This document shows positions 15,047-18,910 of a DNA stretch of 18,910 nucleotides, piece after piece. Position 1 is the first letter of the stretch, and each line of letters opens with the position of its first letter. Origin of the DNA: Acetivibrio sp964466645 (GTDB taxonomy: Bacteria; Bacillota; Clostridia; Acetivibrionales; Acetivibrionaceae); the NCBI GenBank assembly GCA_964466645.1, contig CAYXPB010000070.1, positions 1-18,910 on the forward strand, written 5' to 3'. The translations under genes were made by a program, and so were the position numbers. The notes under the pieces were generated by a model that saw nothing but the letters and a program-made list of their open reading frames with translations, was not told where the DNA came from and made no database searches.

Positions 15047-18000
15047 TTATTTCTTGGGCTCTAATACAACTGTTGTTAATGAATAGGGGGCTACTGTCTG
15101 TGTAAAAGTATTTCCTGCTGTGCTTAAAGCTTCAGTTTCTATTGATTTGCTTTCCTTGCCGAAGCTATATACAAGCCCATATCCAGAAGGGTTGAATCCG
15201 GTTATGGAAATATTAACATCATATGCTTTATCCGGACTTTTATTTATTAAAAGTACCGAGAGTTTTCCATTTGCTTGTTTTACAGCATGTACAGTTACTA
15301 GAGACTGGTCTGAGGATGCAAAAACAAATTTATCTCCTGGAGTTGCAAGGTAGTTTAGCATCTTAAGTCCATACCAAACGGGATAGGGTGTATCGAGTGG
15401 CGGTGCTACAGGTTCTACAAGATTGCTTTTTCCCGTTGGCCAGCCGTCTTTTACATAATCTGCTCCCATACCGTTTGCCAGTATTCCCCAGTCTCCATAA
15501 TTTGTGTCTCCATATAGGGAAGAACTATTGTTTCCTTCAACTACAGGCCCTAAGTGAAGGCTTTCCCAGGTAACATTTGACGCTCCGTTTTTAAGCCATG
15601 ATGCGTAATTATCAGCGATAAACAGTGAACTAACAACACTTAGCTGTTGTTTGCTGCCAGGTGGAAGAGACGAATTGGTTTCTGTTACCCATATTTGTAC
15701 CTGGTCTGCTTTGGCTCCGCAGTATTTATTCAACAGGGTACAGAGTTCTGAAATCTTATTCCCTATGTCATCTGTACAGCTTAAAAGATATGAATCGCTT
15801 TCCTGCATTGGTTGCTGGGGATAAAAGTGGATTATGACAAAATCAATTTGGGTACCCAATATTGATAGTACTGTGCTGTTCCAGTCAGGAGTAATTCCCC
15901 CTGGCCAGTCTCCGGGTATAATAAGGGGAATGCCAATTTTAATGCTGGGATCTACTGCTTTCATGGCTTTAATATAATTTAGTGCATTGGTGGCATATCC
16001 GGTGGGACTTTTATCTTCATGGAGGTCAACACTCCACTTGCTACCATAGAAACCATTTCCATAAATCTCATTTTCGATTTCCCAATATTTTACGTTGTAG
16101 TTTTGGGTTTTATTTGCGTAACTTACCCAATCTGCAGCTTCTTCCGGAGTACCTGAACCGTAATTTACTGTAACAAGAGCTTCGGCCTTTGAACTTTTTA
16201 CCATGGTCATGTAATCGTCGAATTTTGCATTTGGTGCCAGCCAGATTTGCTGGGGATTCGGGTCTAGTGTATGAGTCTTCCAATGGTACTGGTCTGAGGG
16301 TATTCCGTCGGGATACCGGCATACTTTTAACCCTGCATCCATCAATCTGCCTGGTAAATCTTTCCCAAGAAGGAATTCGTCAAATATTCCCGTATTTACA
16401 CCAACTCCAGTATCTGCAAATAAATTCAGATTCTTAGTCCCATCAATTGAAACGGAAGCAGACGCATTGGATGAGACAGGGGTTATGGCAGGATAATTGT
16501 CGGGAGTTCTGTTAAAATTTTTTGCTGCCAGCATAATGTCCATAAAATTGATTGCTCCATCCATGTTTAAATCTCTCACAGTGCGGTACCCTTTACCTCC
16601 TGAAATACAGTTAAAACTGATAGCTATGTCAATTATATCTTCCAAATTTATTATGTTGTTTTGAATTCCTTTTATAGGCATATCCCCAACCCATAAGTTA
16701 ACTGGTGAGCTTGGAGAGCCTATTGGGGAGCTATGTGTGCCGGGTATTCCGGTAATTGTTCTCGCCAGGTATCCAGGTTTAAAAATTTTTATATTATAAT
16801 TGTCTTTTGTCATTGGAATTCCTTCAAGCTTAAAATATCCGGAAGAATCACTTAAAACACTGCCAGAAGTACCTGGTACTTCAATTTTAAATCCTGCTTT
16901 AATATTTTTATTGCTAGATACTACATCAGCATTTACATAACCCGATATAGTAATTTTACTTGGGGTGGGGGTGGATGTAGGTGTACAAGGTGAGATTGTT
17001 GGTGTATTTACAGGATTTCCAGAGGAACCAGGGTCAAGGCCTATGACTTTTAAGTTATCCAGGTAGAATGTATCGGAGCCTTCATTCCCAAATGTAAAAT
17101 GTATATTATTGAGCTTGTCTAAATCGAAGGTTTCGCTCATGTCCTCAACAGGTGGTTGATGATCCAGCCTTTTGATAAAGCTCTTAAAAGGAATTGTAAC
17201 GGTTGACCATGTATTTGATGGAGTTATTGAATACTCCCAATGTTCGCCGTCCTGACCGGATATTGTACCTGTTTCAGTGATAATCAGTCTTATGGGATTT
17301 GAATTCTCTGATTTTATATCGAAGGAAATCTTTTGCCAAGCAGACCAGTCTCCATCTGGAACCAAAGTTGCAACACCCCAGTAGCCTATATTTGAACCTG
17401 TGTAACTAACTTTCATTCCTCCTCCGCTGTGGTTACCCTCAGATAAGGCACTTGAAACTGATGCCTGCATACTGTAAGGCTGCCAGTATTTTATTTGTGT
17501 TTCATCCTCAAAATCCAACAGAAGTTTTTCTCCTGTTGCAGGAGTTGAAAGAATTTCTGTAGGTTTTGGGGTAGATGTGGGAAGAGCAGTACTGGAAGTT
17601 GTGACAGGTGTGTTTATCACTGCATCCAGTATGTGCTTATCAAACAAACCCGTAGACCTGTTGTAAAAACACATATCGTATTGTGCTGTTCCTATAGTGC
17701 CATTATCCCATACCGAAAAGGCAAAACCATGCCTCAGGGCTTCATCTGAAATGTAATCATAGTACTTGATTCTCGATTCCCTGTCTGCATAATCCATTAC
17801 AGCAAATTCACCCAGCAATACCGGTATATTGTTTTTTAAAGACCAGTTCTGGACTTTATCAAAAATAGTTTTTACTACCAGCTTGTCTTCATCACTGCCC
17901 CACGTGCCCAAGCTGAGGTGGGTGAAACTTTGTGGATCATAGAAGTGAAATGTGCCGATTATATACGGATCTGAAGGTATGTCCATGCTTGAAATAAGCG

Positions 18001-18616
18001 TATTATAATCGTTCCATTTCCCGCCCCCGATAATAACATATCTTGCAGGATTCTTTACCCGAATAATTTCAAGAATCCTGCTGTTCATATCGTTAATCTC
18101 GTCATTTGTAATATTACCAAAAGGTTCATTGCAAATCTCAAAAACCAGGTTTTCAGATTTGTCCTTGAATCTGACGGAGACTTGTTCCCAAAGTTTTTCA
18201 AATCTTTCAATATTCCCACTGTAATTTTCTTTAATCCAATCATCGTGATGGGAATTCAATATTGTTATAAATCCCCTTGACAGAGACCAATCGACAATCT
18301 GTTCCACCCTGTCAAGCCAGGTAGCATCGATTGTATAAGGGTACTCTGTGCTCATATGTTTATCCCATCTTACAGGAATACGGACACTATCAAAACCAGC
18401 TGTTTTAAAATCATCAAAATAGTATTCCTTTGCTGCTGCTGCCCACTCACCCTCATATGGGGATTCCAATGTACAACCCAGGTTAATTCCCTTGGACATT
18501 CTTTTAATCATATCCCATGAGTTTGAATCAGTTATTGAATAACTGCTGGTGGTAAAGTTGAAAAATGTTGCACAAAGCACAATAAATCCAAGCATTAGTA
18601 CGATTTGACTTCGCAT
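15047..18616 (-). CDS. Multidomain cellulosomal enzyme: GH5 - CBM11 - beta module - dockerin - GH-A-like domain
   Basis: The secreted 1189-residue enzyme opens with a signal peptide (1-27). GH5 (about 30-335) resembles Thermotoga Cel5A-type (GH5_25) glucanases, from SKGINLGCTLESPYEGEW onward, with acid/base Glu164 (NEP) and nucleophile Glu270 (LLGEF); Cys48 replaces the usual Asn. A Pro/Thr linker precedes CBM11 (363-528), closely like that of C. thermocellum CelH and a beta-glucan binder there. After a second linker come a carboxypeptidase-regulatory-like beta module (554-641) and an internal dockerin (644-703). Its second calcium loop, DLNMDGAINFMD, is canonical; its first is longer and irregular. 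The C-terminal module (about 718-1189) is clan GH-A-like, often annotated arabinofuranosidase, with candidate Glu850 (IENE) and Glu979 (VTETN). I cannot fix its family or substrate. AGGAGGGG sets the ATG. Confidence 0.88.
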   Translation of the reverse strand: MRSQIVLMLGFIVLCATFFNFTTSSYSITDSNSWDMIKRMSKGINLGCTLESPYEGEWAAAAKEYYFDDFKTAGFDSVRIPVRWDKHMSTEYPYTIDATWLDRVEQIVDWSLSRGFITILNSHHDDWIKENYSGNIERFEKLWEQVSVRFKDKSENLVFEICNEPFGNITNDEINDMNSRILEIIRVKNPARYVIIGGGKWNDYNTLISSMDIPSDPYIIGTFHFYDPQSFTHLSLGTWGSDEDKLVVKTIFDKVQNWSLKNNIPVLLGEFAVMDYADRESRIKYYDYISDEALRHGFAFSVWDNGTIGTAQYDMCFYNRSTGLFDKHILDAVINTPVTTSSTALPTSTPKPTEILSTPATGEKLLLDFEDETQIKYWQPYSMQASVSSALSEGNHSGGGMKVSYTGSNIGYWGVATLVPDGDWSAWQKISFDIKSENSNPIRLIITETGTISGQDGEHWEYSITPSNTWSTVTIPFKSFIKRLDHQPPVEDMSETFDLDKLNNIHFTFGNEGSDTFYLDNLKVIGLDPGSSGNPVNTPTISPCTPTSTPTPSKITISGYVNADVVSSNKNIKAGFKIEVPGTSGSVLSDSSGYFKLEGIPMTKDNYNIKIFKPGYLARTITGIPGTHSSPIGSPSSPVNLWVGDMPIKGIQNNIINLEDIIDIAISFNCISGGKGYRTVRDLNMDGAINFMDIMLAAKNFNRTPDNYPAITPVSSNASASVSIDGTKNLNLFADTGVGVNTGIFDEFLLGKDLPGRLMDAGLKVCRYPDGIPSDQYHWKTHTLDPNPQQIWLAPNAKFDDYMTMVKSSKAEALVTVNYGSGTPEEAADWVSYANKTQNYNVKYWEIENEIYGNGFYGSKWSVDLHEDKSPTGYATNALNYIKAMKAVDPSIKIGIPLIIPGDWPGGITPDWNSTVLSILGTQIDFVIIHFYPQQPMQESDSYLLSCTDDIGNKISELCTLLNKYCGAKADQVQIWVTETNSSLPPGSKQQLSVVSSLFIADNYASWLKNGASNVTWESLHLGPVVEGNNSSSLYGDTNYGDWGILANGMGADYVKDGWPTGKSNLVEPVAPPLDTPYPVWYGLKMLNYLATPGDKFVFASSDQSLVTVHAVKQANGKLSVLLINKSPDKAYDVNISITGFNPSGYGLVYSFGKESKSIETEALSTAGNTFTQTVAPYSLTTVVLEPKK

Positions 18617-18686
18617 ATGTAAACCCCTCCTATAGTTTTTTCTTAAGCCCTTTTATTTTGTTGATAGTCTAGGAAAATAATAAAGT

Positions 18687-18720
18687 GTTTTCATCCTGAC
18701 GCGTCAAAGAGGATCAAAAC
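18687..18720. promoter_or_regulatory. Palindrome and hairpin in the enzyme leader, possible operator
   Basis: TGACGCGTCA (18697-18706) is a perfect 10-bp palindrome centred on CG. It lies inside a larger near-palindrome GTTTTCATCC (18687-18696) / GGATCAAAAC (18711-18720) with one mismatch. It lies between the candidate ECF promoter and the start codon, so it would be in the transcript or act as a roadblock operator. CG-centred palindromes are typical of LacI-family regulators, but no such gene is in view. Confidence 0.4.
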
Positions 18721-18750
18721 TTCAGTAGTTTATTTTCCCTTTATAAGGTT

Positions 18751-18784
18751 TACTAATAAAAAGATGTACGTGTAACGCTTTTAG
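18751..18784 (-). promoter_or_regulatory. Candidate ECF promoter of the dockerin enzyme gene
   Basis: On the minus strand CTAAAA-g-CGTTACAC (18770-18784) is followed after 13 nt by TTAGTA (18751-18756), about 134 nt upstream of the ATG. The boxes and spacing equal those before the sigma gene. It implies a leader of about 125 nt. The remaining sequence to 18910 is AT-rich, and I see no further gene in it. Confidence 0.6.
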
Positions 18785-18910
18785 ATAAAATTTTGAAAAC
18801 AAATATCAATATTGCAAACTTTTTGTCTGTAACTTTATTTGATTTTATAATATAGTAACCAATGTCATCAATTTAACATTCCATAAAATTACAGCACATC
18901 CTTCATGTTC

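Noticed and set aside
16110..16437. Short frames on both strands inside the dockerin enzyme gene
   Set aside because: They overlap a long, clearly coding frame with recognisable domains and are shadows of it.
1..18910. tRNA, rRNA, CRISPR array or complete insertion sequence
   Set aside because: Reading both strands, I saw no cloverleaf with a T-loop, no regularly spaced repeats and no transposase.

Overview
The window is low-GC, Gram-positive DNA with strong GGAGG-type ribosome binding sites. It points to a cellulosome-forming anaerobic clostridium of the Acetivibrio (Clostridium) thermocellus group. The reasons are a dockerin-bearing multi-domain glycoside hydrolase, a second dockerin relic, a CBM11, and an ECF sigma factor paired with an anti-sigma factor that carries a GH5-like sensor domain. 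That pairing is known from C. thermocellum as sigma24C/Rsi24C. Ten Ns at 10142-10151 mark an assembly gap, so this is draft sequence.

Layout. 30-872 (-) is a DUF624/YesL-type membrane protein. 1169-2248 (+) is a decayed mutS2-like gene lacking its N-terminus and part of its ATPase core. 2404-4306 is a gltX transcription unit with a sigma-A promoter, a roughly 160-nt leader ending in an attenuator-like hairpin, the glutamyl-tRNA synthetase gene and a terminator. 4395-5729 (-) holds a membrane polyferredoxin and a rhodanese lipoprotein, separated by a perfect palindrome that looks like a CsoR/CstR-family operator. 6026-9716 (-) is an overlapping gene pair encoding DUF3999 and DUF2339 membrane proteins. 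9900-12250 is gene-poor and eroded: an unidentified coding fragment, the gap, a membrane-anchored helix-turn-helix protein, the N-terminal stub of an AMP-binding enzyme and half of a dockerin. 12445-18616 (-) is the cellulosome-related locus: a GH5/CBM11/dockerin/second-catalytic-domain enzyme, then the ECF sigma factor, then its membrane anti-sigma factor.

How the genes work together. The last three genes form a plausible sense-and-respond circuit. The anti-sigma factor has a cytoplasmic zinc-finger domain, one membrane span and an extracellular GH5-like domain in which both catalytic glutamates appear to be replaced, as expected for a sugar-polymer sensor. The sigma gene and the enzyme gene both carry the same two-part element upstream, CGTTACAC and TTAGTA separated by exactly 13 nt. 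This is a candidate promoter for the encoded sigma factor and would give both autoregulation and enzyme induction. The enzyme itself carries an internal dockerin between a GH5-CBM11 half and a C-terminal clan GH-A-like module whose family I cannot fix.
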